64,000 bases of DNA from Lentiprolixibacter aurantiacus (GCF_026241225.1 NZ_JAPFQP010000001.1:868001-932000); one strand, 5' to 3'. Positions 9,734 through 18,751 are shown, counted from the first letter of the stretch. A program made the numbers and translations. Notes: generated from the sequence alone by a model not told the origin.

Positions 9734-11068
9734 TTAGTTGTTGAGTATTGTTTCTAGATCTGTTTTTTTGTTGATTACGTTAACCATGGATTGCAGGTAT
9801 TCCTGCTGTGCAGCGTAAAGCTGGGTTTGAGCCTGTCTGAGTTCAAAACTGCTGGCCAGACCTTCGCTGTACTTTATCTGATTTTTATTTTCGATACGTG
9901 CGGCCAAATCCAGGTTCTTCTTTTTGGTCTCATATTCTTCAATGGAAAAAATATAGTCGCTTCGGGCACGGTCCAATGCCAGCCGGATTTTCTCCTCGGT
10001 TTCGGTTAACTGGGTTTTGGCCTTCTCAAATGCAATTTTAGCACGCTGCGTACTGGCATCCCGTTTTAATGAACTGAAGAGGGGAATCTTAAGGTCTACA
10101 CCCAATACGGAGCTTTCAAACCATTCCTGTTCGCTTTTAAGGAAATTAAAATCGTCTCCGAAAGCAAAGTAGCTGTAATTAACAAAGGCGTTTAAGGTAG
10201 GCAGCGCCCTGCTCCTGGCCAGTTTCAGTTCGTAATACCGCTGCTCGTTCAGATTAAAGACCAGCTTGTAATCCACATTGTTTTCCATCACAAACTCCGA
10301 TTCCAGCAAGCCCGGATTGATCTGTTTTTTAGTCAGGTCGTCCAGATTTTCAGTAAGTATGGTGTTGTACTCTATGGGTAATCCCATCATAAGATTGAGC
10401 ATTTGCAGGGTAATCACTTCCAGGCGCTGCGCATTTTTAAGGCTGCTCTCCAAAGAAGCGAGTGTTATTTGCAATTGCTCCACACTTTCTTCATCTCCTA
10501 ATCCGTTCTCAAAAAGTTTTTGGGTTTCGTAAAGAGTTTTGCCCAGGGTTTCAATATTATTTTGGGCGATGGCAACCGTTTCTCTTGCCAGCAATACATT
10601 TCCATAAGCTTCTACCACTGCCTTGCGAACCTCCTGGGCTGTCTTCTCTTTGTTATTCTGACTATAACTCAGAAAGGCCCTTGTAGCCTGTACGCCGACG
10701 ATATAGGAGCCGTCAAAGATCTGTTGCTTAAGCGTTGCTGTTGCATTGGCAGATTGAGGCGGACTAAACACTACCGGTTGAAATGTGCCAGGCTCCCCTC
10801 CGAAAAATTCTGCAGGGATCAGGGATACCGGCTGTTTCAGCTGGTTTTGGTAGCTGATGTTAGCATCTATCTGTGGCAGCCCCGTGGCTATTACCTCCCA
10901 CTTTTGTTTTCGGGCATCCAGGATATCGCGGTCTGCGTTTATAGCGCTGTAATTGTTTTCCAGGGCAAAGTTTATGGCTTCCTCCAATGAAAACTGTGTT
11001 GGCGTATCCTGTGCCCAACTGGAAATAAGCGGAATAATTAATAAAAGGGTAATCAGTGAGTTTCGCAT
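9734..11068 (-). CDS. TolC-family outer-membrane efflux protein
   Basis: This is the outer-membrane exit duct of the tripartite pump. The 444-residue protein has a signal peptide ending SSWAQ near residue 20. It then shows two repeats of the long helices typical of the family: FSLEEAINFALENNYSAINA opens the first, and ELKLARSRALPTLNAFVNYSY the second. The stop codon of the TetR regulator directly abuts this ATG, so regulator and pump genes are one transcript and probably translationally coupled. Confidence 0.92.
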   Translation of the reverse strand: MRNSLITLLLIIPLISSWAQDTPTQFSLEEAINFALENNYSAINADRDILDARKQKWEVIATGLPQIDANISYQNQLKQPVSLIPAEFFGGEPGTFQPVVFSPPQSANATATLKQQIFDGSYIVGVQATRAFLSYSQNNKEKTAQEVRKAVVEAYGNVLLARETVAIAQNNIETLGKTLYETQKLFENGLGDEESVEQLQITLASLESSLKNAQRLEVITLQMLNLMMGLPIEYNTILTENLDDLTKKQINPGLLESEFVMENNVDYKLVFNLNEQRYYELKLARSRALPTLNAFVNYSYFAFGDDFNFLKSEQEWFESSVLGVDLKIPLFSSLKRDASTQRAKIAFEKAKTQLTETEEKIRLALDRARSDYIFSIEEYETKKKNLDLAARIENKNQIKYSEGLASSFELRQAQTQLYAAQQEYLQSMVNVINKKTDLETILNN

Positions 11069-11674
11069 TTATTCGTGGTTTGAGTTGATGATTTGATTTA
11101 AAATTTTTCTGCCTTTTGGAGTGACAATACCCCTGAGGTGGTACTCGAGGTATTCATCCATCAATTGGGCAGATGAAAACCGGTTGCCCGGGAATAGTCG
11201 CGGATCATTGAGACTCGTTACACCAGAAAAATAAATTCTTGCAATGAAGTCGGGATCCAGATTTTCGCGGTATATGCCCATGGCAATACCTTCCCTTACG
11301 TTGTCAAGGGTGCATTTCTGCATCATTTCAAATTGTTTTCCCCTCAGGGTCTTGTGAATCTGGGGGTAATATTTCTGCAACTGAAACTGGGGAGAAGCCT
11401 TTTCCTCCTTGAGATGCTCCATAACCAGACGTTTGATCTCATAAAGCTCTTCAATGGGGTTTTTATGAAGGGAGCATATTTGGTCAATACCTTCAGAAAT
11501 GACATTAAAAACATGAAGAGTGCAGGCCTCTACCAGTTCATTTTTATTCTTGAAATGGGCGTAGATGGTTTTTTTAGAAATACCCATTTCATGGGCCAGG
11601 TCGTCCATGGTGACGCTCTTGAATCCCAGGTTCAGGTATAATTCCGTCGCTTTTTCCAGTATCTGCTCTCTCAT
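11069..11674 (-). CDS. TetR/AcrR-family repressor of the efflux operon
   Basis: This DNA-binding repressor (201 residues) has the TetR helix-turn-helix at residues 3-50: EQILEKATELYLNLGF, then VTMDDLAHEMGISKKTIYAHF. The C-terminal part is the variable ligand-binding domain. An in-frame start exists 72 bases upstream, but it lies upstream of the -7 box and inside the operator region, so the ATG at 11674 is the real start. It is the first gene of the operon tetR-tolC-adaptor-pump. The palindrome at 11696-11723 lies on its own promoter, which implies autorepression relieved by a pump substrate. Confidence 0.92.
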   Translation of the reverse strand: MREQILEKATELYLNLGFKSVTMDDLAHEMGISKKTIYAHFKNKNELVEACTLHVFNVISEGIDQICSLHKNPIEELYEIKRLVMEHLKEEKASPQFQLQKYYPQIHKTLRGKQFEMMQKCTLDNVREGIAMGIYRENLDPDFIARIYFSGVTSLNDPRLFPGNRFSSAQLMDEYLEYHLRGIVTPKGRKILNQIINSNHE

Positions 11675-11682
11675 AAGTGAGG

Positions 11683-11690
11683 CAAATATA
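11683..11690 (-). promoter_or_regulatory. -7 box of the tetR-efflux promoter
   Basis: Read on the minus strand this is TATATTTG, a perfect TAnnTTTG. The predicted transcription start is only a few bases before the ATG at 11674, so the leader is very short. This box rules out the longer upstream start for tetR. Confidence 0.65.
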
Positions 11691-11695
11691 GCAAT

Positions 11696-11723
11696 GGAAA
11701 CTTTTAATACATAAAAAGTTTCC
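11696..11723. promoter_or_regulatory. Palindromic operator of the efflux operon
   Basis: The 10-base arms GGAAACTTTT (11696-11705) and AAAAGTTTCC (11714-11723) are perfect inverted repeats with an 8-base spacer. The site covers the stretch between the -33 and -7 regions of the tetR promoter. That is where a TetR repressor would block RNA polymerase. Confidence 0.75.
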
Positions 11724-11881
11724 AGAGTTTTACAATTATTTAACAAGATGTTTATGTGATGATAATTTTTACAGGAATTCCCGGGCCTTGTAAGTCAATT
11801 TAATGTCGAGAAAAGCATTACTGAACTATAAGAAGGGATGAAATAGCCGTTGCGTAATATCAGTAAAGTCAGCTTTTCCAT

Positions 11882-11889
11882 TATTTTTG
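11882..11889 (+). promoter_or_regulatory. -7 box of the prenyl synthase gene
   Basis: TATTTTTG matches TAnnTTTG exactly and ends 13 bases before the ATG at 11903. No convincing -33 TTTG is seen at the right distance. Confidence 0.4.
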
Positions 11890-11902
11890 GAAAAAATTCA
11901 AA

Positions 11903-12880
11903 ATGCCCGATTTAATTAAATCATACCAGGAGGTTTTTAACGGCTATCTGAAGGAGAAAGTCAGGAGTTCTGAACCGTCGGGTTTATACGATCCCATGTG
12001 TTATATCCTTGACCTGGGGGGCAAGCGGTTAAGGCCTGTTCTGACCCTCATTTCTGCTTCGGCCTTTGGTATAAATAAGGATGAAGCCCTGGATGCTGCG
12101 CTTGCTATTGAGGTATTTCATAATTTTACTTTGCTTCATGACGATATTATGGATGAAGCTCCTTTGAGGCGGGGACAACCTACTGTGCATCACAAGTGGG
12201 ATATTAATACCGGGATCCTCTCAGGTGATGCCATGCTCATTTATGCCTACCAACTATTTGAGACCTATCCGGAAGACATCTTTAAACCTTTAATGCAGCT
12301 ATTCAGCCAGACTGCCAGGGAGGTATGCGAAGGACAGCAATACGATATGGACTTTGAGACACGAGAAGATGTTACTATCCCGGAGTATATGCTGATGATC
12401 ACATATAAAACTGCGGTTCTTGTAGCGGCAGCCATGCGAATGGGGGCTATTATAGCCCGGACTTCTGAAGAAAACCAGAAACTTATTTACGACTTTGGTA
12501 AAAACCTCGGGATTGCATTTCAGTTGCAGGACGATTATCTGGATGCTTTTGGAGACCCTGAAACCTTTGGCAAACAGGTGGGAGGGGATATTATAGAAAA
12601 CAAAAAGACCTACCTCTATTTAAAGGCAAGGGAACTGGCTTCCCCGGAAGTGGCTAATGATCTGGACCATCTGTTTTCCATTAAACCAAAGAATCCTGTG
12701 GGCAAAATCAGTACTGTGCTCGAGATTTACCGGGAGACCGGGGCTGCAGAGGCCACCAGGGAAGCTATTGCGGGGTATACCAGAGAAACGTTTGAAGTGT
12801 TGGAAAACCTGGAACTGACGGGGGATTACAAAACATTACTCCGTTCCTTTGCCGAAAACCTGATGGATCGTAAGGTTTAA
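11903..12880 (+). CDS. Polyprenyl (probably geranylgeranyl) diphosphate synthase
   Basis: This trans-prenyltransferase condenses IPP with allylic diphosphates in the cytoplasm. The 325-residue protein has the first Asp-rich motif DDIMD at 80-84 and the second DDYLD at 210-214, plus GGKRLRP near residue 39. Chain length can be inferred. An aromatic residue (Phe75) sits five positions before the first DDxxD, and there is no two-residue insertion in that motif. This is the pattern of type I (archaeal-like) GGPP synthases, where the product is C20. The convergent neighbour is lycopene cyclase, which fits a carotenoid role; menaquinone side-chain synthesis is the alternative. Confidence 0.88.
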   Translation: MPDLIKSYQEVFNGYLKEKVRSSEPSGLYDPMCYILDLGGKRLRPVLTLISASAFGINKDEALDAALAIEVFHNFTLLHDDIMDEAPLRRGQPTVHHKWDINTGILSGDAMLIYAYQLFETYPEDIFKPLMQLFSQTAREVCEGQQYDMDFETREDVTIPEYMLMITYKTAVLVAAAMRMGAIIARTSEENQKLIYDFGKNLGIAFQLQDDYLDAFGDPETFGKQVGGDIIENKKTYLYLKARELASPEVANDLDHLFSIKPKNPVGKISTVLEIYRETGAAEATREAIAGYTRETFEVLENLELTGDYKTLLRSFAENLMDRKV

Positions 12881-14019
12881 AAGAGCCTTCTCCTCAGGGC
12901 GTCCAGGAACAACCGGGTTGGACTGCCGGACATGGTCAAAAGTTCTTCCCAGAAATTGGTTTCTTCATCAAGGAACTTGAATAAGAGTTGAGGACTCCTT
13001 TTTTTGAATATGGACTCAAAAATCCGTCTTCCCTGGCTGTTATCCCGTTTCAAGATGTCTAACAACAAAAGATCGTAAAACCAAAAACGGGATCTTCTGT
13101 CAAAGCTTTTAAGCGGCCGTTCTGCTTTGAGGTGCTCAACAAGTTTTTTAACTTTTAAAGCACTGCTCCTGAAGGTATATCCTGTGCTTGCTTTGGCCCA
13201 GCCCCCGGCTATTCCAATATGAAGCAGATTTGCTGAATTATGCTGTTTGAAGTTATAGGAAGTCATGGGGATTCTCCCTTTTTCCTTAACCTCTATCTCG
13301 TATTCTTCGCAATTAAGGTCTTGCTTCAAATAATTCCGGATAGCATTTTCGTATTCTTCCTCGGGTAAAAGTTCTTCTGAAAAAAGTGTGTATTCAACAA
13401 GGGCTTGCTTCTCTGAAAAGGGAAGCACATACATAAAGCGTGTGTTGCCCTTCTGAGGGATGGAAAAGTCCATGAAGGTGGCCGTGCCCGGATCAAAAGT
13501 GTTGGTTCTGGTTTTAACGAACCAGCCTATGAAGTGCTGTTGTAAAACCGGATAGCGTTGTTGGGAAGTTAAGGCGGTACCATCAAAGATACTTGAGAAT
13601 ACCTGGCTACCGGTATATGTTCTTTTATTAGTGCTGACTACTACTTCATGTCCCTGATCTTCTATAGATTGAACTTTGGCATTTATGAATGTCAGGTTGG
13701 AAAAGCCCTTTAACTTTCCAAAGTAATGTTCGTAAAAATCAATACCCCTGATCATTTTGTACCGGTAAGGCTCAATGGGGATACGGGCCCTGTATTCTTT
13801 CCCCGCAAAATAAATGGTGTCCCAGGTCCTGTGGACTATATTGTCAAAAGTCCCTGCTCCCTGTTCCCAGAAACACCACGTCCGGTCATTGCTTTGCTTC
13901 CGGTCTTTGTCCAGCAGCAGTATTTGCTTATCACCGAAATGAGGATCGCTCCCCAGTGCATCGGCAAGCATTAATCCGGAAGCACCGGCGCCTACTATGA
14001 TATAATCAAAATCTGGCAT
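12877..14019 (-). CDS. crtY: Lycopene beta-cyclase
   Basis: This flavoprotein closes the end rings of lycopene to make beta-carotene, the precursor of zeaxanthin-type pigments. The 380-residue reading starts at the ATG at 14019; a TTG five codons upstream is less likely. The N-terminus is a dinucleotide-binding fold (DYIIVGAGASG, residues 5-15), followed by the family signature NDRTWCFWE. Further on are the CrtY-like FIGWFVKT, LPFSEKQALVEYTLF and GIAGGWAKASTGYTF. Its stop overlaps the stop of the convergent prenyl synthase gene by 4 bases. The rest of the carotenoid pathway is not in the window. Confidence 0.92.
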   Translation of the reverse strand: MPDFDYIIVGAGASGLMLADALGSDPHFGDKQILLLDKDRKQSNDRTWCFWEQGAGTFDNIVHRTWDTIYFAGKEYRARIPIEPYRYKMIRGIDFYEHYFGKLKGFSNLTFINAKVQSIEDQGHEVVVSTNKRTYTGSQVFSSIFDGTALTSQQRYPVLQQHFIGWFVKTRTNTFDPGTATFMDFSIPQKGNTRFMYVLPFSEKQALVEYTLFSEELLPEEEYENAIRNYLKQDLNCEEYEIEVKEKGRIPMTSYNFKQHNSANLLHIGIAGGWAKASTGYTFRSSALKVKKLVEHLKAERPLKSFDRRSRFWFYDLLLLDILKRDNSQGRRIFESIFKKRSPQLLFKFLDEETNFWEELLTMSGSPTRLFLDALRRRLF

Positions 14020-14068
14020 AGCCTTTAGCGTCAAAAATACGAATTAAGGGGTGAACCCGCTTGCGAAC

Positions 14069-16366
14069 TTAATTCAACTGGTACCTCAATCCGATAAAAG
14101 CACGGATACCCTGATTGGGCCCGTAGACGTATGAGGGATCAAAAGTGAGGGCATAAGGATTATCTGCCGTAGGCACTACATTGCCACTGTTATCAAAAAC
14201 TACCTGCCGGTCAAACGGATCGTTGGCTCTCGCAATTATGAAAGGGTTACCCCTGTTGGGTGTCCAGTCCAGCAGGTTTTTTACCCCACCATAGATTTCA
14301 AATCCAGGTAATCCATTGTAAGTGAACTGAATATTCTGTATGCTCCATGCAGGGGAGAATTCCGACCTGGGGTCCAGTGCCCCCAAAAGAGGCAACCGCA
14401 TGGGGCCGTACAAATTCCCGGTATAATCCACGCTCAGGTTTAAGGATCGAATGGTATAGGAGACATTCCAGGTTCCCGTATAACTTTCCGTAAGGATTTG
14501 CCGTTGTGTAATCCCGTTTTCGGTGTTTTTGACGTCCTGAAGTGTGGCGCCCAATAAAAATTTGAGCCCATTCGGGAATACCAGGTCCAGGTTGGCACTG
14601 ATTCCCTGTGAAATGGATCTTCCATCGAGATTATCGTAGATGATCTGGTTGGGGTTTGTATCATAATCGGGCAGGATGATATTGGAAAACTGGGTATAAA
14701 AGACAGAGGCATCAATGCCAATGAATGAGCCGTTATCGGCATAAATTTTTTTCAGGTAATTGAGATTGAAGTTAAAGGAGCGTTCCGGGTTTAATTCTTC
14801 GGTAATAACCACCTCCCTGGCCCCGGTAAGGGCTGCATGCTCCTCGGTAAACAAATTAACCACCCGGAATCCTGTTCCAGCATTGAATCGTAAAATATCC
14901 TGTTCGGAAATCTTCCATTTAACTGCTCCCCTTGGTGTAAAGATATTGCCGTGGCGGTCGTCATAATCATATCGCAGTCCTGTAAGAACGGATAGTTTTG
15001 GACCCATCTTTATTTCGTCCTGAAGGAAAATGCTGGGTATCCAGACCTTATCGGGTTCGTTGGATCGCAGTGTTGAGGTGGCCGGGGTACTGTCGTCGTA
15101 ATAGTTGTAGCGAACAGCAGTTCCAAAGAGCAGATCGTGTTTGCCCAGGGATTTATCCCAGGTAAGCTGTCCGAAACCTATGCGCTGGTCGGCCAGATAA
15201 GGCATATCTCCATAGACGGAGTTCTGGTAATGGTCATTGTAGCTAAAGGACAGCAGTAATTTTTCTTTAAGGGGCAGCTGGTACTTACCAAGTATTTCCC
15301 AGCGCCTTGTATAAATACTTTCGCCGTATATAACATCACCTCCACGGAAATCAGGAGTCCACTGCATCTCGCCACCCCAGCGGTCTTCATAGAAAAATCG
15401 ACCAGCCAGTGAAAAGATCCGGGAATGCTCTCGCTTTATATTCCATTTCTGGAAAACGGATATGCGGTCCTGAAGGGTTACATCGGTAAAGTTGTCACCG
15501 TTTTCATCTGTGGGTACATCGAAGTTGAAGTAATTCACTCCCAGCAGCAGATCAGTTTTGGATCCCATGCTGATCTTGGCTCCCACATCCAGATTATACT
15601 CTCCCCAACCCGTCACAAAGGCTTCGGCAGAGAATTCCGGTGCCAGAGGGGCGTGTTTGGTAATGACATTGATCAAGCCGCCAACAGCCTCACTTCCATA
15701 CAGGCTGGAAGCCGGCCCTTTTACGATCTCTATCTGTTCAATCAGGGAGTTTGGGATACCTGTCAGCCCATAGACAGTGCCCAGGCCACTCACAATAGGC
15801 ATCCCATCAATCATCACCAGCGTGTAGGGGCCTTCCAGTCCATTGATATGAATATCTCCCGTATTGCAGACATTGCAATTGATCTGAGGCCTGACCCCGT
15901 TTACATTCTGCAATGCATCAAACAGGCTGGGGGTGGGGTTTTTTTTGAAAAAAGCTGGAGTATATACTTCCACAGGTACGGGACTTTCCAGCCTGTTAAC
16001 AGGTTTAAGGGTGCCGGTTATTACGGTTTCATCAAGTTGCTCCGCGGAATTTATAAGGGAAATGTCCAAAAGCTCATTTCTTGAATTGCCACTGAATTCA
16101 ATTCGTTTCCGGTAGGTTTCATAACCCACCGCGCTGACCAGCAAAACATAATTGCCATGTGGGATATCTTCAAGCACATACAGTCCATTTTCGTTTGTAG
16201 AAGTTCCATATGTGGTCCCTTTGAGGTAAATGTTGGCAAATGGGACCGGCACTTCTGCACTGAGAACAGTTCCCCTGATACTATTCTGACCCAACAAACT
16301 GGAGTAGAACATTGCACAGGCAAAACCTAAAAAGGCCCTGATTTTAATATTGTTTACATTAGGCAT
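14069..16366 (-). CDS. TonB-dependent outer-membrane receptor, probably for a metal chelate
   Basis: The 765-residue protein has an N-terminal signal, a carboxypeptidase-D-like domain at about 28-103 and a plug. The plug carries DETVITGTLKPVNR, then QINCNVCNTGDIHINGLEG with a CxxC pair at Cys164/Cys167, and GPASSLYGSEAVGGLINVITK. The barrel follows to the C-terminus (IGLRYQLN). It is not a SusC: there is no SusD partner and it is shorter. It is divergent from a DtxR-family metal regulator followed by a ZIP transporter. The intergenic palindrome lies on its -7 box, so I infer metal-repressed uptake of an iron, manganese or zinc complex. Confidence 0.9.
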   Translation of the reverse strand: MPNVNNIKIRAFLGFACAMFYSSLLGQNSIRGTVLSAEVPVPFANIYLKGTTYGTSTNENGLYVLEDIPHGNYVLLVSAVGYETYRKRIEFSGNSRNELLDISLINSAEQLDETVITGTLKPVNRLESPVPVEVYTPAFFKKNPTPSLFDALQNVNGVRPQINCNVCNTGDIHINGLEGPYTLVMIDGMPIVSGLGTVYGLTGIPNSLIEQIEIVKGPASSLYGSEAVGGLINVITKHAPLAPEFSAEAFVTGWGEYNLDVGAKISMGSKTDLLLGVNYFNFDVPTDENGDNFTDVTLQDRISVFQKWNIKREHSRIFSLAGRFFYEDRWGGEMQWTPDFRGGDVIYGESIYTRRWEILGKYQLPLKEKLLLSFSYNDHYQNSVYGDMPYLADQRIGFGQLTWDKSLGKHDLLFGTAVRYNYYDDSTPATSTLRSNEPDKVWIPSIFLQDEIKMGPKLSVLTGLRYDYDDRHGNIFTPRGAVKWKISEQDILRFNAGTGFRVVNLFTEEHAALTGAREVVITEELNPERSFNFNLNYLKKIYADNGSFIGIDASVFYTQFSNIILPDYDTNPNQIIYDNLDGRSISQGISANLDLVFPNGLKFLLGATLQDVKNTENGITQRQILTESYTGTWNVSYTIRSLNLSVDYTGNLYGPMRLPLLGALDPRSEFSPAWSIQNIQFTYNGLPGFEIYGGVKNLLDWTPNRGNPFIIARANDPFDRQVVFDNSGNVVPTADNPYALTFDPSYVYGPNQGIRAFIGLRYQLN

Positions 16367-16387
16367 TTAAGAAACCATAAAATAAAA

Positions 16388-16401
16388 TTAGACAAATCTA
16401 A
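16388..16401. promoter_or_regulatory. Palindrome, probable DtxR-family operator, on the TonB-receptor promoter
   Basis: TTAGA-CAAA-TCTAA has perfect 5-base arms. On the minus strand the same bases contain TAGATTTG (16393-16400), a perfect -7 box for the TonB receptor gene 27 bases away. Binding of the neighbouring metal regulator here would directly block the receptor gene. Confidence 0.6.
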
Positions 16402-16426
16402 AAATATGTTTATACAAATAAAAATG

Positions 16427-16434
16427 TATTTTTG
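16427..16434 (+). promoter_or_regulatory. -7 box of the metal regulator gene
   Basis: TATTTTTG matches TAnnTTTG and ends 5 bases before the ATG at 16440. Transcription would start at or just before the start codon. A TACAAA/TTTGTA inverted pair (16413-16418 and 16431-16436) overlaps it and may be a second operator. Confidence 0.5.
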
Positions 16435-16439
16435 TAATT

Positions 16440-17102
16440 ATGAGTGCGATAAGCCATTCCGAGGAGAACTATTTAAAGGCCATTTTCCATTTAGGTGGTG
16501 AGGGAAAGCAATCTGTGGCTACAAACGCAATTGCCCGCAGCATAAAGACGAAGCCTTCTTCTGTAACGGACATGATGAAACGCCTTGCGGAGAAAGACCT
16601 GGTAAATTATCGCAAGTACAAGGGGGTATCGCTTACCGAGGAGGGAAAGAAAGCTGCATTGTCCATTATTCGGAAACACAGGCTTTGGGAGGTTTTTCTT
16701 GTGGAGAAACTGAATTTCTCCTGGGATGAGGTACATGAGGTGGCGGAGCAACTGGAGCATATTCAAAGCGAGAAACTTGTAGACCTGCTGGATGAGCATC
16801 TAGGGTTTCCCCAGTACGACCCTCATGGGGATCCTATTCCCGGTAAGGATGGCAACTACCCATCCCGTGAAAAGCAATTGCTAAGTCAGTTCCCGGAGGA
16901 TTCACGGGGGATTTGCATAGGCGTTAAGGATTCCTCCGCTTCTTTTCTTAAATATCTGGACCGGAATAAAATTTCATTAGGAGATACAATCCACGTCCTG
17001 GAACGGGAAGACTTTGACAATTCTTTATTGGTGAATATTGGCAATAGGAAGATGCAGATTTCTCATCAAATTGCCGCTAACCTTTACCTTAAAATGCTTT
17101 GA
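16440..17102 (+). CDS. DtxR-family metal-dependent transcriptional regulator
   Basis: This 220-residue repressor binds DNA when loaded with iron or manganese. The winged helix-turn-helix is at the N-terminus (SEENYLKAIFHLG, then SSVTDMMKRLAEKDLVNYRKYKG). The metal-binding dimerisation domain follows (RKHRLWEVFLVEKL, then HEVAEQLEHIQSEKLVDLLDEHLG, PQYDPHGDPIP), with the metal-ligand His, Glu, Cys/Met-type positions of the family. A FeoA/SH3-like C-terminal domain completes it (LGDTIHVLERED, NIGNRKMQISHQIA). It is divergent from a TonB receptor and one base upstream of a ZIP transporter, so it probably controls both. Which metal it senses cannot be decided here. Confidence 0.92.
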   Translation: MSAISHSEENYLKAIFHLGGEGKQSVATNAIARSIKTKPSSVTDMMKRLAEKDLVNYRKYKGVSLTEEGKKAALSIIRKHRLWEVFLVEKLNFSWDEVHEVAEQLEHIQSEKLVDLLDEHLGFPQYDPHGDPIPGKDGNYPSREKQLLSQFPEDSRGICIGVKDSSASFLKYLDRNKISLGDTIHVLEREDFDNSLLVNIGNRKMQISHQIAANLYLKML

Positions 17103-17103
17103 T

Positions 17104-17922
17104 ATGATAGATCAGGTTATTGCTTATTTCGAAACTATTGACCCTATCCTGGCAGCCCTTTACGCCACAATTTTTACCTGGTTCCTGACGGCCTTGGGCG
17201 CTGCACTGGTTTTCTTTTTCAAAACCATGAACCGGGCTGTTTTGGATGGAATGCTTGGATTTACAGGTGGCGTAATGGTTGCTGCAAGCTTCTGGAGTTT
17301 GCTTGCACCAGGAATAGAAATGAGTCCTGGAGAGGGATTTATAAGGGTGATCCCGGCTGCGGTTGGATTCCTGTTGGGAGCTGTATTTCTTTATGGACTG
17401 GACAAAATCCTGCCTCACCTGCACATCAATTTCAAGGAAAGCGAAGGGATTAAAACTCCCTGGCACAGGACTACCTTATTAATCCTGGCCATAACTATGC
17501 ATAATATTCCGGAGGGACTGGCCGTAGGGGTTCTCTTTGGCGGAGTAGCCTCTGGTTTTGAAGGGGCTACAATAGGAGGTGCCGTTGCCCTTGCCCTGGG
17601 GATAGGACTGCAAAATTTTCCAGAGGGGTTTGCTGTTGCCATGCCGCTTCGAAGGCAGCGACTTAGCAGGACCAAAAGCTGGTTGTACGGTCAGGCTTCT
17701 GCCCTTGTTGAACCCATTGCCGGAGTACTGGGAGCCTGGGCCGTGCTTACTTTTGAGCCTATCTTACCCTATGCTTTGTCCTTTGCTGCCGGTGCCATGA
17801 TCTTTGTTGTGGTGGAGGAGGTTATACCCGAGACCCAGCAGGATAAATTTACTGACATCGCCACCATGGGATTTATAGGAGGTTTCATAATAATGATGGC
17901 CCTTGATGTAGGTCTGGGATAA
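17104..17922 (+). CDS. ZIP-family divalent metal transporter
   Basis: This inner-membrane transporter moves Zn, Fe or Mn into the cytoplasm. The ATG at 17104, one base after the regulator's stop, gives 272 residues; the longer in-frame reading from 17038 would overlap the regulator. About eight membrane helices are visible. The two metal-site motifs are HNIPEG (133-138) in helix 4 and QNFPEGFAVA (170-179) in helix 5, typical of the GufA-like subgroup. Co-transcription with a metal regulator argues for metal homeostasis. Confidence 0.93.
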   Translation: MIDQVIAYFETIDPILAALYATIFTWFLTALGAALVFFFKTMNRAVLDGMLGFTGGVMVAASFWSLLAPGIEMSPGEGFIRVIPAAVGFLLGAVFLYGLDKILPHLHINFKESEGIKTPWHRTTLLILAITMHNIPEGLAVGVLFGGVASGFEGATIGGAVALALGIGLQNFPEGFAVAMPLRRQRLSRTKSWLYGQASALVEPIAGVLGAWAVLTFEPILPYALSFAAGAMIFVVVEEVIPETQQDKFTDIATMGFIGGFIIMMALDVGLG

Positions 17923-17936
17923 AAAGCGGTTTGAAT

Positions 17937-18749
17937 CTATTCTAATTCCTCTTCCTGTATTTCCTCGTAAGGAATATTGTCCAGGATATATTGAAGTGCC
18001 TCTATCCGGGCATCTGTTTTCCTGTTGGCATCTATAATAACCCATGGGGCTTGTGGCAGGTTGGTATTCTCGAACATCCGCAGTTTAAAGGAGGTGTATT
18101 CATCCCATAATTCCTGTGCCTTTTGATCCACCGCGGTTATTTTCCAGCGTTTCAGCGGATTGGCTTTGATTTCCTTGAAACGCAGGGCTTGCTGTTCCTT
18201 GGATATGGAGAAATACAACTTGAGCAGGTAGGTGTCCGATTCCAGGATCATCCTTTCAAAACTGTTGACCTGCCCCATGAAGGTGCGGTATTGCGATTTG
18301 GTGCAAAATCCGTTAACGGGTTCCACTACGGCCCTGTTGTACCAGCTACGGTCAAAGAATACCATTTCACCAGGCTTGGGCAGCTGGTTTACGTAGCGCT
18401 GGAAATACCATTGGCCCTGTTCTTCAATAGTAGGTTTTGGAAGTGCTACTATTCTGAAATTCCTGGGGTTGATATGGGCCGTAATCCTGCGAATGGCTCC
18501 CCCTTTTCCTGCAGCGTCCCTGCCCTCAAAGATTACGACAACCTTTTTGTTCTTGGTGATCACCCAGTTCTGCAGTTTTATCAATTCTGCCTGCAATTCC
18601 CTCAGCCTGATCTCATTCCGGGTATACCGGAGCGCCTTCTGCAGGTTTATCTTTTTCTCCGCGAATAAAAACTTCATGCCTATGGGCGAATTGAGCAAGG
18701 CAACTTCTTCTTCAGAAAGTACGGGTGTTTCTACTTTGGTTCTTGCCAT
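17937..18749 (-). CDS. ppk2: PPK2-family polyphosphate kinase (copy 1)
   Basis: PPK2 enzymes transfer phosphate between polyphosphate and nucleotides in the cytoplasm. The 270-residue protein has the Walker A motif FEGRDAAGKGG near 74-84 and the Walker B-like FFDRSWYNRAVVEPV near 131-145, plus the lid region (QGQWYFQRYV). It is a single-domain form of normal length. It starts 2 bases after the stop of a second ppk2, so the two are one operon. They are clearly paralogous but well diverged, which suggests different nucleotide preference (for instance ADP versus GDP or AMP). It ends in a short acidic tail. Confidence 0.93.
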   Translation of the reverse strand: MARTKVETPVLSEEEVALLNSPIGMKFLFAEKKINLQKALRYTRNEIRLRELQAELIKLQNWVITKNKKVVVIFEGRDAAGKGGAIRRITAHINPRNFRIVALPKPTIEEQGQWYFQRYVNQLPKPGEMVFFDRSWYNRAVVEPVNGFCTKSQYRTFMGQVNSFERMILESDTYLLKLYFSISKEQQALRFKEIKANPLKRWKITAVDQKAQELWDEYTSFKLRMFENTNLPQAPWVIIDANRKTDARIEALQYILDNIPYEEIQEEELE

Positions 18750-18751
18750 GA

